In this document: positions 12,076 through 23,010 of the stretch, in pieces
Layout: each line of letters begins with the position of its first letter
Numbering within the stretch: the first letter of the stretch is position 1
DNA from: Closterium sp. Naga37s-1
Taxonomy: Eukaryota; Streptophyta; Zygnematophyceae; Desmidiales; Closteriaceae
Assembly: GCA_947471745.1 (NCBI GenBank)
Contig: CANJKZ010000929.1
Location: forward strand, 1,763,501 to 1,827,500
Length of the DNA: 64,000 bases
Direction: 5' to 3'
Translations under genes and position numbers: made by a program
Notes under the pieces: model-generated
Told to the model about the DNA's origin: nothing
The model's database searches: none
The model's input: the letters and a program-made list of their open reading frames with translations, nothing else

Positions 12076-15000
12076 ATGCGGCCGCGCTCGGCCTCTGACG
12101 CGACCGCGCCCTGCCTTCGACGCGGCCACGCCCTGCCTTCGACGCGGCCGCGCCCTGCCTTCGACGCGGCCTCGCCCTGCAGCCGACGCGGCCCCGCCCT
12201 GCCGCCGACGCTGCCCCGCCCGGACGCCGACGCAGCCCCGCCAGCCCTGCAGCTGACGCGCCCCCGACCTGCCACTGACGCGGCCCGACCCTGCAGCTGC
12301 CGCGGCCCTACTCTGCAGCTGCTGCTGCGGCCCCGCCGTCGCCGCCGTCGTGCGCCTACCCTGTCGCCGCCCGACGAGCGCCGGCCCTTCCCACCACTGG
12401 TGAGCACCTGCCTTGTTCGCGCACTGCCACGCCCTCTGCCTGCCTGCCGCACCTGCCCTTTCCGCGTTGCTGCTGCTACTACTGCTACTGCTGCTACTGG
12501 CGTTGGCCAGATGCAGCTCCAGCGACGTCCGCGTGAGTCCCTCACGCCCCAGCAGCTTCGTGAGTGGTACGCTAGTTGGGGTTGTAGGGGTCGCCGCGCT
12601 GCTACTGCTGCTACTGCTGTTACTGCTCCTACTGCGGCTACTACTGCTACCACTGCTACTGGCGGTGGCCAGATGCAGCCCCAGCGACGTCCGCGCGAGT
12701 CTCTTACGCCCCAGCAGCTTCGTGAGTGGTACGCTCAGAGTAGAGGGTCTTTGAGTACTGTTCGCTGCCCGTACGTCATTCGCACAGGTGATCGGACTGG
12801 TCAGGCTTGCGGGACGCTTAGTCACACACAGTCCCGCTGCTTCGCCCGTCTGAGCGACGCTTCGCGTACCGAGTTTGGCGACGAGGCTGAGCTCCCCACC
12901 TGGCTGGAGCTGCTTGGACAGGGGGTAGATATCTTTGCTCTTGACTATGATGCTATTCTCACTGCCATGTATGCATTGCCTACTAGTGCTAACCGTGCCT
13001 GTTACCTGTGCGTACCGCCTGACCCAGGTATAGAGCTTGCTGCGCTAGGTGTTGGTGAGGCTGCTGCTCTAGGTGCTCGTGCGTCTCCTGCTCTAGGTGC
13101 TGGTGAGGCTGCTGCTCCAGGTGCTGGTGAGTCTGCTCTCTCTGGTACTGCGCCTGCTGAGGCCTTGTACACCTTCACACTTGACTACGGTGCTTCTCGC
13201 TCCTTCTTTCGTGACAGCACCACCCTTACGCCGCTCAGTCGGCCGGTTGCAGTCTCCCTGGCAGACCCCTCTGGGGGTCCAGTCCGTGTGACCTCCAACA
13301 CTGTCCTCCCTTGTCCTGCTGTCCCGTCCGGCACACTGTCGGGTCTTTACCTCCCCTCGTTCTCTACGAACTTGGTGGCGGGTTTTGCACTCCAGGACGC
13401 GGGTGTTCACCAGTTCACCCCTGCCTACGAGCGTGTGACACACAACACGTGTGCTCAGACGGGTCGTCACCTGGCTACCTTCATTCGGCAGCCGGGGTCG
13501 GGCCTGTACACACTGACCACTGGGTCCCCTCAGGTAGCTGCGTCTGCGTCAGGTCAGTTGTCCGCCCCCTGCTCGTGTCGCGCCTTGTCGCACCAGACCC
13601 TCCTTTGGCACCACCGCCTTGGTCACACCTCGGTGCAGCGCCTTCGCAGCATGCACCGCCATGTCCTTGTCTCTGGTCTTCCCAAGGTTCTCCCTCCCCT
13701 CCCACCCTCGCCTGCTCCTCCCTGTCTTCCCTATGTCGAGGGGCGGCAGCGCGCCGCTCCTCACTCCTCCTCGTTCCCTCCCACAGAGGCTCCCCTGCAG
13801 ACTCTCCACCTAGACGTGTGGGGCCCAGCCCGCGTCCGTGGACAGGGCCACAAGCGGTACTTCCTGCTGGTCGTCGACGACTACACGCGTTACACCACGG
13901 TCTTCCCCTTGCGCACCAAGGGTGAGGTCCCTGATGTTTTGATCCCTTGGATCCGCGCTACTCGTCTCCAGCTCCGCGAGCGGTTCGGGACCGAGTTTCC
14001 CATCCTGCGTCTGCACTCTGACAGAGGTGGGGAGTTTTCCTCCGACCTCTTGGCAGCCTTCTGTGCGGAGCACGGCATCCGCCAGACGTTCACGCTTCCG
14101 GCCTCTCCGCAGCAGAATGGGGTTGCTGCGCGCCGCATTGGCTTAGTCATGGAGGTCGCTCGTACCTCCATGATCCATGCGGCTGCCCCCCATTTTTTGT
14201 GGCCGTTTGCGGTCCGCTACGCCGCGCATCAGCTCAACCTCTGGCCCCGTGTCTCCTTGCCAGAGACCTCGCGTACACTGCTGTGGACGGGGAAGGTTGG
14301 CAATGCGTCGCGTTTCCGGGTCTGGGGTGCTTGTGCCTTTGTCCGCGATACCACCGCAGACAAGCTCTCCGCCCGCGCTGTTCCCTGTGTCTTCCTTGGC
14401 TTTGTCCCTGACGCGCCTGGTTGGCAGTTTTACCACCCCACCTCGTGCCGTGTCTTCCCCTCTCAGGACGTCACGTTCGACGAGTCGGTTCCCTTTTACC
14501 GTCTCTTCCCCTACCGCACTGCCCCTCTCCCCCCCCCGCCGCTCTTCCTCGCTCCAGGTGCTCCCCAGGTAGACCCCCTCCCCGCTCCCGGTCCTGCTCC
14601 GTCAGGTGTGTCTCAGGTAGACCCTCCTCCCTTGACTGCGCCGGTTGAGGTCACTGGTGACTCAGGTCCTGCTGAGGGTGGTCCTGCTCGGGGTGCTGCT
14701 TCTTGGGGTGCTGAGCCTGGGGGTGCGGAGCCTGGGGGTGCTGAGCCTGGGGGTGCAGAGCCTGGGGGTGCTGAGCCTGGGGTTGCGGAGCCTGGAGGTA
14801 CAGAGCCTGGGGGTGCGGAGACTGGAGGTGCTGAGCCTGGGCGTGAGGAGTCTGGGGGTGCTGAGCCTGGGGGTACTGAGTCTGGGGGTGCTGCACCTGG
14901 GGGCGCTGAGGCGTCTGGTGAGCTGTCTCCCTAGGGCGGCCGTCTCCGTAGTCGCTCCGCTGGTACCTCGCCGCTGCACTCTCGTCGTCGACTCCCTCTC

Positions 15001-17888
15001 TCCCCACAGCAGCTGCGTGAGTGGTACGTTGGCCGTCAGGGTCGCGCTCCTGGAGCTAGGGGCCCTGCTGCGGGAGGCGCTGGAGCTGGTGACTCTGCTA
15101 CTGGAGTTGTTTCTGCTAGAGGTTCTGGAGCTGCTGAGGGTGCTGGCGCTGGAGGTTCTGGAGCTGCTACGGGTGCTGGCGCTGGAGGTTCTGGAGCTGC
15201 TGCGGGTGCTGGCGCTGCGGGTTCTGAGTCTGCTGTTGCGCGGTCTCCTTGGAGTGGCCGCCTTCGTCCGCGTATGCCTCTCACCTCACAGCAGGTGCAC
15301 GACTGGTACGGTCGCCGTCAGGGTCGCGCTTCTGGAGCTCGGGGCTCTGCCGCTGGAGGTACTTCTGCTGGCGTCACTGGAGCTGGGAGTGGTCCTGGTC
15401 CTGGAGGTGCTCGTACTGGAGGTACTGGAGCTGCTAGGGCTGGAGGTGCTGAGCCTGAGGGTGCTACTGCTGGAGACCCTGGGTCTGGGGGTGCTGCTAC
15501 TGGAGACACTGAGGCTGGAGACCCTGGGACTGGAGGTGCCGGTTCTGGGGGTGCTGTTGCTGGTGGCCCTGTAGGAGCTGGCGCTGAGGGTTCTGGAGCT
15601 GCTGGCGGTGCTGGAGCTGCTGGGGGTGCTGGAGCTGCTGGTGCTGGTGGCACTGCACAGCCGCGACTGTTCGTTGCTCCACCGTCTCCGTCGTCTCAGC
15701 CACCGTCTGACTCTGCTCGCCAGGTTCTTAGTCTCCCTTCGTATACTGTTCTTCCGTTACAGCCTGGCTCACCGATGCCTGCTCCTTCTCCTTACACTGA
15801 GCAGACAGGGTGTCTTACTGAGCGTCGTGCGCCTGCGTCGCGTCCTGTCTCGCCTGTCCGTTCTGGTCGTCGTGTTCCTCGTTCGCGTCAGCCGGCTATC
15901 ACCGGCACCCACCTCATAGTTTGTCCTCCTTCCTCTCCTCCGCAGCGTGTTCCCCTGCCGTCCCCTCCTGCGTCTTCTCTGCCTACCGTTCCTGAGCCTG
16001 AGTCTGACCGCACCCGTGCTGCTCACCCTACTGTCACGTGTCTACTAGCCATAGTTGTCACTGACCCGTCGTTTGAGTCTGCTGCTGCGTCTGCCTTAGT
16101 CACTGAGCTTGTTGACTGTGCTGCTGCCTGTCGTCTTGACTACACCGCTAGTCTTGTTGCTGAGTCTGAGTCTCTCTGTCCTCCGTCCGTCGGGGGTGAG
16201 TGTGCTCTTGGCACGGACGTCCTTGAGGACAGGCAGGAGGACCTTGAGTGTCTTGCAGCCGCTGCGCCTCATCTCGTGTCCATGCTGCTTGCCCCTGAGG
16301 GAAACCCGGATGCACCAGACATCCCGACCCATACGCTGAGGCGATCGCGGGTGAGTACTCCTCTCAGTGGCAGACAGCCATGGACGCAGAGATGGCATCC
16401 TGGAAGTCCACAGGCACTTACGTTGACGAGGTTCCCCCTCCTGGGGCGAACATCGTCAGTGGCATGTGGATTTTCAGGGTGAAGCGGCCGCCAGGTTCTC
16501 CGCCTGTCTTCAAGGCTCGCTACGTTGCTCGAAGTTTCAGTCAATGAGAGGGAGTAGACTTCTTCCAGACCTTCTCCCCCACCCCGAAGATGATCACTCT
16601 TCGGGTGCTGCTGCATATTGCAGCTCAGCGTGACTACGAGCTTCACTCTCTTGACTTCAGCACAGCTTTCTTACAGGGCAGCCTGCACGAGGAGATCTGG
16701 CTGCGACGCCCTCCTGGCTTCACTGGGTCGTTCCTTGCTGGTACCCAGTGGAGCCTCCGGCGGCCGGTTTACGGTCTACGCCAGGCGCCACGTGAGTGGC
16801 ACGACACACTGAGGACTACACTTGCGGCTCTTGGGTTTGCTCCGTCGACTGCTGACCCGTCGCTGTTTCTGCGCACCAACACGTCGCTGCCGCCGTTCAA
16901 CATCCTTGTGTACGTCGACGACTTGGTCTTTGCCACTGCTGACATTGAGGCTCTCGCCTTGGTGAAGTCGGAGCTGCAGAAGAGACACACGTGCACAGAC
17001 CTGGGTGAACTGCGCAGCTACCTTGGCTTGCAGATCACCCGGGACAGAGCATGCCGCACCATCACACTGACTCAGTCACACATGGTGCAGCAGGTCCTTC
17101 AGCGCTTCGGCTTCACCTGGTCCTCGCCACAGCACACTCCTCTGGCTACAGGCCACTCGCTCTCAGCTCCACCTTCGGACGAGTCCGTAGAGCCGAGTGG
17201 CCCGTACCCAGAGCTAGTGGGCCGCCTCATGTACCTGATGACCTGCACTCGACCTGACCTTGTATACCCTCTTGGCCTTCTGGCTCGCTACGTGGCTCCT
17301 GGTCGGCACCGAAAGGTGCACATGGATGGTGCGAAGAGGGTACTGCGCTACTTGTGCGGTACACCGGGCATGGGGCTCGTGCTTGGAGGGCGTAGCGCAC
17401 TTGTTCTCACTGGGCACTCAGACGCTTCTTGGGTTGATGACCAGGCTACGCAGCGGTCGTCACAGGGTTACACCTTCAGCCTTGGCTCTGGTTCAGTTTC
17501 TTGGCGTTCTACACGCTTGTCTTCCGTTCTCAGCTCCAGTTGTGAGGCTGAGATCTACGCCACAGCCATGGCTGCACAGGAGTTACGCTGGCTCACCTAC
17601 CTGCTGACCGACTTGGGAGAGCGGCCTCATTCTCCTCCAGTGCTGTACGTCGACAACAAGGCCGCCATTGCCTTTTGTGAGGAGCACAGACTGGAGCACA
17701 GAACGAAGCACATCGCTCTACGTTACTTCCTGGCTCGAGAGTTGCAGCCGCGTGGGCAGCTTCGTCTTGCTCACGTGGCCGCTCGGGCCAACACTGCTGA
17801 TATATTCACCAAGGCACTTCCGTCTGGTGATCATCAGCGTTTCTGCACTTTGTTAGTCCTTGTGCCCACTTTTCTTCACTTGCTGTAG
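12076..17888 (+). pseudogene. element B gag-pol, capsid-less and multiply mutated
   Basis: The open frame begins in GC-rich leader repeats (12076). No match to the capsid region of element A is present, so most of gag is missing. The hinge block ending in LREWYA occurs twice (about 12511-12573 and 12673-12735). An atypical knuckle C-X13-C-X4-H-X4-C follows near 12765. The protease site reads D-Y-G-A (TAC at 13186-13188) where A has D-S-G-A. In integrase the third catalytic residue is Ala (GCG 14128-14130) where A has Glu. TAG at 14932-14934, a frameshift near 16330 and TGA at 16545-16547 break the frame. RT (Y-V-D-D at 16911-16922) and RNase H then run intact to 17888. This copy cannot encode working protease or integrase. 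Confidence 0.92.
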
Positions 17889-18114
17889 ACTTTGCTTGTT
17901 CTGTGATCTATATATATAGCTGCATGCTTGCTCTGCTAGGTAAAGATCACAGTGCTGTTGGTGTTGCATATATACCTCTGCATGTGAACTGGCCTTGTGG
18001 CCCTTTGCTTGTGCTCAGTGTGTGTGGTGACGTTGTGATCCACCCTGAGCTTGCTTTACTTCGCTTGACTGGTCTTGTGACCCCTTGCTCTCCCCCACTT
18101 TGCCTATGGGGGTG

Positions 18115-18248
18115 TGTCGAAGTATATGCATGTTATATATGTGTAGGCTGTAGTGGGGTAGCCAATATGGGGTACAGCCCCTTTTTGGGTTTCATACTTG
18201 TACCCAACTCTTTCATAGTTGATTCATTCCTGCTGCTAGATTCTAACA
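18115..18248 (+). repeat. 3' LTR of element B
   Basis: 134 bp, partner of 11505-11638. It is preceded by about 225 bp of non-coding spacer after the pol stop (17886-17888). Confidence 0.95.
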
Positions 18249-18253
18249 GAGGC

Positions 18254-20021
18254 CTCCTCTCCCGTGGTACAGCTTGAACTCCTGTGTTGTGCCGTCTACT
18301 TTGAGGTGGATGCCTTTCGCCATCAGCTGACTGATACTCAGTAAGTTGTAGCCGAGTCCCTCCGCAATTAACACTTTTGACATCTGCAATGTGACGTTTG
18401 TCTCTCGTGATTGAAGTTGCACCACGCCTTGTCGTCGTGTGCGCAGGTTCTGGTTGTTGGCGACGTTGATGACGACTTCGCGTTGAAGTTGGTGTTCGCG
18501 TTGAACGAAGCGTCCTGAAGAGCACATGTGCTGTCCGCAGCAACTGTCCAAGAACCAGGTATCTTTCCCGGACGGCTCGCTTTGAGCGATGGCTGCATAC
18601 GTCGGGTTTGGTTGAAGTGACTCGCGGCGAGGGGTGCTGTTGTCTAGTTGCTCTTCCGTAACGTAGTGTGGTGGTGACTCGGTGATGCAGGAGTCAGTCA
18701 GTCTTGCCATGCAACTGACAATGTTTCTTGTTCCTTGTGCAGATTGCGTTGACGAAGTCGTTGAGGACTGCAGTTGGCTCGTGGGGTGCGCTTGTGTGGA
18801 CGCCACTTGACTACTTGAAGGACGAAGTTGGCGTTGCGGTGGTGTTGACTGCTGTCGATTCGGGCAGTGTGTGCGAGGGTGCCCTGAAGTCTTGCAGAGA
18901 TGACAGAATGGAGGTACGGGTTTTGGTTGATGCCGGCTGTTGTTGTTGTTGTAGCGCTGTTGAGTGTGGAACGCGAATTCTGGTACTGACGTTTTTCTCT
19001 TGTGCCGCTCCTCTTGCAGGTCCATGTCTTGCAGTTCAGCGTGAATTTCGGCGCATAGTGCTGCTTCGGAGATCTTCCCGTGAGCTCGGAGTATGACGCG
19101 GGTGGAGCGCCAATGAGGACCAAGGCCACCAATGACGACTATGACGAAGGCGTCTTCTGATATCGACCCTCCGCATCGAAGGAGTTTGTCTCGCAATTCG
19201 CGACAGCGGCTGATATACGCCATCCCTTTTTCGCCCGGTTTCATTTCCACTGTTGTCAGTTGTGCCATTAACCAACTCTGATTGACGCTGTCTGTTGCCT
19301 CATACAGATTCTTCAGGTGATTGTACGCGAGCTCGGCGGAGTTCCCGTATCCTCGGTAAGACCGAATGTTCTGCTGCTGGTTCGGTGTGACGTTGCGCAG
19401 TAGGATTGTATACGCCATCATGGATCGATATGTGTACTTCTGCTTGTCGTATTGCGTCCCGTGCATTGGATACGGCAGGGACCCGTCGAAGAAGCCAAGA
19501 ATCTGCGCGCCTTCCATCATCAGCTCGAATTCTTATGACCAGGTAAAGAAGTCCTTTCCGTCGAACGGTCTTGACGTCTACAGTTTTAAGACGTGCGCAA
19601 ACTGCGACTGAACTTGAAGTGCATCTAATGTCTTCTCTTGCTCGGGTGAAGGCTGCTGGCGCGGCATGAAGCTGACGGAACCGCGCTGAGGTTTGTACGG
19701 GGCGAAGGTAGGTTGTTGTTGCTGATTTCCTCGTGCGTAGGATGAACCGTCGAGGCTCATCGGTGTTGCGACGTTGTTGTTGCTGTTATTTGACTGCGCA
19801 GGTGCCCCTTGCTGGTGTTGTTCATAGAAGGACATGAAGGAGAAGAAATTCTCCATCATGTCTGGGTCGAAGCCCGCGGCTTGATTTGCGGGAGTTTCGG
19901 TAGACCCAGCTGCCGGTCTTGTTGCTGTGCCCTCCTCTGTCTGTAGGCCAGAGGCAGGAGGTGGAGTAGGAGTAGTACCGGGAGAGCCGTTAGAGGAGCT
20001 TCTCTCCTTCTGTGTTGCCAT
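18254..20021 (-). pseudogene. E1 gag and start of protease
   Basis: Gag begins at the ATG at 20021-20019, about 50 bases inside the primer site. The frame runs to 18254 but carries two in-frame stops, TAG and TAA, between about 19520 and 19580, after which the same frame continues. Residues typical of copia gag follow, then a CCHC knuckle (C-X2-C-X4-H-X4-C, near 18890), which binds RNA during packaging. The start of the aspartic protease lies near 18530-18555. There the expected D-S-G-A active site reads D-S-C-C, which would abolish catalysis if it is not a local error. The frame stops at the TSD of element B (18249-18253) and resumes at 11499. Confidence 0.88.
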
Positions 20022-20070
20022 GCCTTGTGATGTTGTAGGTGTCTTGATTGTAGTTGAATTTGTCCTGATA

Positions 20071-20082
20071 GCTCTCATACCA
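20071..20082 (-). other. primer-binding site of E1
   Basis: TGGTATGAGAGC directly abuts the LTR end. It differs at one base from the TGGTATCAGAGC site that pairs with initiator tRNA-Met in plant copia elements. Confidence 0.8.
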
Positions 20083-20527
20083 TGTTGGGCTGAGAAAGCC
20101 CTTAGGATCTTTGCAGGACTAAACTCTGAGTAGGACAATGTAATAGCGGAAGCGTTTAATGAAAGGTTTGTGAACCACCTTGCGCTGGTATGTGAGGGCA
20201 AAGTAGATTAATTAAAACAAAGAGATACAAGCTTTTATAGGAGTACGAGGGAATATGAAGGGTTATAACTAATAACTGTTTTGTTGTTGCTGTTGCGGTT
20301 CGATACAGTGACGACTCGGGCAACTGCTCAATAACGAGTCAGTTGTTTGTCCTTGCTGTCGCGCTGTACTTGTCAGGTCAAAGGGCGCTGACCTTTGACT
20401 TTCGCGTAACCTCCAGCAGTTGTTCAACCTCCGAGGGTTGACTCGCCGATGCTTCGCTGTGTTTCGCTTCGCTTATAACTTAGTGCTTCGACACGACAGA
20501 GGCGCTTAAGTTTACTTGTTTCCAACA
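20083..20527 (-). repeat. 5' LTR of copia element E1
   Basis: 445 bp and the partner of 464-908. On the minus strand it ends ...CCAACA and is followed directly by TGGTATGAGAGC, a one-base variant of the usual plant copia primer-binding site. Confidence 0.95.
20232..20239 (-). promoter_or_regulatory. TATA box in the 5' LTR of E1
   Basis: TATAAAAG on the minus strand, inside the 5' LTR and upstream of gag in the transcribed direction. This is where a copia LTR promoter is expected. The same octamer is kept in the 3' LTR at 613-620. The role is inferred from position and sequence only. Confidence 0.5.
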
Positions 20528-20589
20528 CTACCCCTACATCTGGAGTTACATCTGCGGGCTCATCTACATGCTGCATGCAGCGTGCAACC

Positions 20590-21212
20590 CAGGGCTGACG
20601 CTATCAGACTATTTAGTCTGATTAGTCCGACGAATCAGACCTCCCACTTGGTGGAAAATGACTTCTCAGAGAAGGGCAATTTTTATCCCTGAAGGCATCA
20701 GACTTAATGTATTGCGGCCCCTGATAACATGCAATAGGCTTCAGACTTAACCGTTTCTGGTGTCTGACTGTACAGAGTATGACTTCTGTGGGCCCTGGAA
20801 AGTTGATCGGAACAAAATTTCTAGTAAGTTTCGTCCCGATATACACCCTCGAGGTGGCAGTGGTGTCAGAACGTGTGCAGAGCACACAGCACCAGCTGGG
20901 GACCAGTGCTCTTGATTCAATTTGGGGCACCTTGAGTGATCCGAGTTGTGACCCACTGCACCCTACCTCTGCAGTGTGCCTTGGCAGTCGTACCCAAGAA
21001 ATAGCTGTGTGTTATTTTTTTCGGGGTCGAAACTAGCAGGGTGGAAAATCTGAAAACACTGCCGAGCAAAAACTTTATGGTCCGGCACTTTTCCCTGCCA
21101 TTTCAGTCACTGAGCAATCAGACTGCCCGTTTTCTGGCCGAAGTGCCATTAGGCTAAAAGGGAATTTTTTTCTTGGGAGGTCAGGGAGCCTAGAATTGAA
21201 ACGTCAGCCCTG
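20590..21212. mobile_element. non-autonomous hAT-like DNA transposon, 623 bp
   Basis: The ends are 11-bp perfect inverted repeats CAGGGCTGACG (20590-20600) and CGTCAGCCCTG (21202-21212). CAGGG ends are typical of hAT elements. The flanks GTGCAACC (20582-20589) and GTGCAGGC (21213-21220) agree at 6 of 8 positions, as expected for an aged 8-bp hAT target duplication. The interior has no coding capacity. It is studded with (A/T)TCAGACT or its complement near both ends (about 20603, 20615, 20633, 20697, 20739, 20762 and 21117), the usual look of subterminal transposase-binding motifs. It begins about 60 bp outside the E1 copia LTR. Confidence 0.75.
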
Positions 21213-21295
21213 GTGCAGGCATGGATGGGGGAGGTGAAGCAAAAAGGGGGATATGACATGAAGAAGAGCGGCCAGAGTGCGTGTGGATAAGAATG

Positions 21296-21428
21296 TGTCA
21301 GAATAGTGAGCGAGAATGAATGCATTGAGCAGAGAAGTGGGTACAAATGCTAACCCTAATTTGGGTTGTACCCTTTATGGGCTACCCCACTACAGCCTAC
21401 ATAGCACAAGCATCATTATAGTTTGACA
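21296..21428 (-). mobile_element. solo LTR of the A/B copia family
   Basis: On the minus strand these 133 bp run TGTCAAAC...TTCTGACA and contain the GTAGGCTGTAGTGGGGTAGC block, then GGGTACAACCC, a TTAGGGTT-like stretch and TTGTACCCA. All of these occur in the same order and spacing in the LTRs of A and B. The flanks gaatg (21291-21295) and aaatg (21429-21433) match at four of five bases. No primer site or gag-pol adjoins either side, so this is best read as a solo LTR left by recombination. Confidence 0.75.
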
Positions 21429-21479
21429 AAATGGTGAGCTTTACTGAGAAACAAGTGTACAAGGTGAGCGAGCAGCGTC

Positions 21480-21950
21480 CAAGCATGCGCGCACGAAGGG
21501 CAGCGGGGCGGGGCTACAGCGGCGGCAGCAGCGGCGGCCGTAGTAGCTGTAGCAGTGGCAGTGGCTGTAGCAGTGGCAGCAGCTGCTGTAGCGACGGCTG
21601 CAGAGGCTGTAGCGGTAGTTGGAGCTGCTAGCAGCTCTAGCGGCAGTAGGAGTGTCTGCAACGGCAGTAGCAGTAACTGCAGAAGCTGTAGTAGTGTCTG
21701 TAGCAGTGCCTGCAGGAGCGGCAGCAGTGGCTGCTGACAGAGGCGGTTGTAGCGGAAGATGCGGCGGCTGTAGTAGCAGTAGCTGCAGCCGCAACAGCAG
21801 CGGATGTGGCAGCGGGCGGGCAGTAGCAGCAGCAGCGTCAACGGCGGATGTAGCAGCGCTATACGCCGCGGCTGTAGCTACAGCTACGGAGGGTGGCAGC
21901 AGAGGCTGCCGTAGTGGCTGCGGACGACGCACAGGTAGCCGGGGGTGAGG
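21480..21950. repeat. GCA/GTA-rich low-complexity tract
   Basis: Degenerate trinucleotide-like repeats (GGCAGCAGCGGC, GTAGCAGTAGC) that leave several frames open on both strands. The minus-strand reading resembles the Ala/Thr-rich hinge repeats of element B (12470-12660), so it may be decayed copia hinge, but no domain is recognisable. Confidence 0.6.
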
Positions 21951-22149
21951 AGATTCACTCTACAACGGTAGTGAGCTAGACTACGGGGGTTGGCACGAAC
22001 TACTAGGAGTGATCGTAGGTTTGCTTAGTTCCTTAGCACTTGCACATTCACGGGAGAAATTGGCAAGAGTTTCCACTTAGCAAAGTTGGAATTACAGAAT
22101 TATAGAACAAGCAACAACAGAATGACTACATCACGCACCTAGCAACTCT

Positions 22150-23010
22150 GCAGCTAGCCTGGTCGACCGCCAGCACTGCATGGTCGACCGCCTGCCAGCG
22201 TTGCGTAGAGGAGCCGCGCCAGCACTGTAGAAGGGCGACCTGCCAACACTGCAGGTCGACGGCGTGCCAACGCTGCAATAGAACGGCTGTCCAGCGTTGC
22301 CCCGTAGAAGACAGTAGTGCGCACACTCGCAGGTGCGCGCAGGCGAATGGCCCGACTTTCATTGCTGTGCATCCGTCGGCTGTTGTCTGCTCCTGACGAG
22401 CCACATTGACTTCGGGATACCAGCTTGAAGTCGCCTTCGTCATCATGACCTTGACGACGTTCACGTGCCTCCGCAGAACTCGCCAAGCAGGTTACCTGGT
22501 CGACCTGGACACCACCAGCCACTTTGGTCGACCACCCAGAGCTTCTAGTCGACCATCAGGCGCCTCTAGTCGACCACCAGGGCTCCGGTCGATCACAGGA
22601 GCTCTGGTCGACCACCAGGTGTCTCCGGTCGACCACCATGAGCTATGGTCGACTAACAGGTGTCTCCGGTCGAGCACCACGAGCTTTGGTCGACCACAGG
22701 TGTCTCCGGTCGACCACCAGGTGCCTTTGGTCGTCCACCAGGTGCCTCTCATGGACCACAGCTCCTGTCGAGCTGCCCCATGGTCAATGGACCCCTTCCG
22801 TTGACCAGAACCCTCTGTTGATGTCGCCGAGCACCCCTCGTCGATCGTTGCTCACATGTCAGGTCGACGGACTGCTTTGTCGACCTCCCCGTCGAACTGG
22901 AACTCCTGGTTGACGGCCCACCCGTCGCCCAGCCCAGTCAGCTGCGCCCGTCGAGCACCCCTTGTCGACGGAAACCCCACAGTGACACCCTGCAGCTCGA
23001 CGAAGCCTGT
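22150..23010. repeat. GTCGAC-rich degenerate tandem repeats
   Basis: About 30-bp imperfect repeats around GGTCGACCACCAGGTG(T/C)CTC, densest at 22500-22750, with scattered GTCGAC/TCGAGC blocks on either side. No open frame here carries a recognisable domain. The tract lies just past the 3' end of the copia RNase H remnant (23236-24720) and could be its untranslated region. No LTR was found for that remnant. Confidence 0.6.

Larger units (their letters stand above)
11505..18248 (+). mobile_element. Ty1/copia retrotransposon B (short LTRs), nested in E1
   Basis: A 6.74-kb element flanked by exact gaggc duplications (11500-11504 and 18249-18253). It has 134-bp LTRs and a primer site at 11639 (TGGTTTCAGAGC). 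It is closely related to element A in pol but lacks the capsid part of gag. It is inserted in E1 between protease and pre-integrase, on the opposite strand. The LTRs differ at three of 134 positions. Confidence 0.95.
464..20527 (-). mobile_element. Ty1/copia retrotransposon E1, split by two nested copia elements
   Basis: The two ends are 445-bp direct repeats (464-908 and 20083-20527), each beginning TGTTGG and ending CCAACA. The flanks are ctaca (459-463) and ctacc (20528-20532), a 5-bp target duplication with one mismatch. On the minus strand the order is 5' LTR, primer site (TGGTATGAGAGC, 20071-20082), gag with a CCHC knuckle, protease, integrase, RT, RNase H, polypurine tract (909-920) and 3' LTR, which is Ty1/copia order. 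Removing elements A and B with one copy of each target duplication leaves about 6.0 kb and rejoins the reading frame at both sites. The two LTRs differ at 5 of 445 positions, so the insertion is fairly recent. Stops and frameshifts in gag and pol make this copy non-autonomous. Confidence 0.95.
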
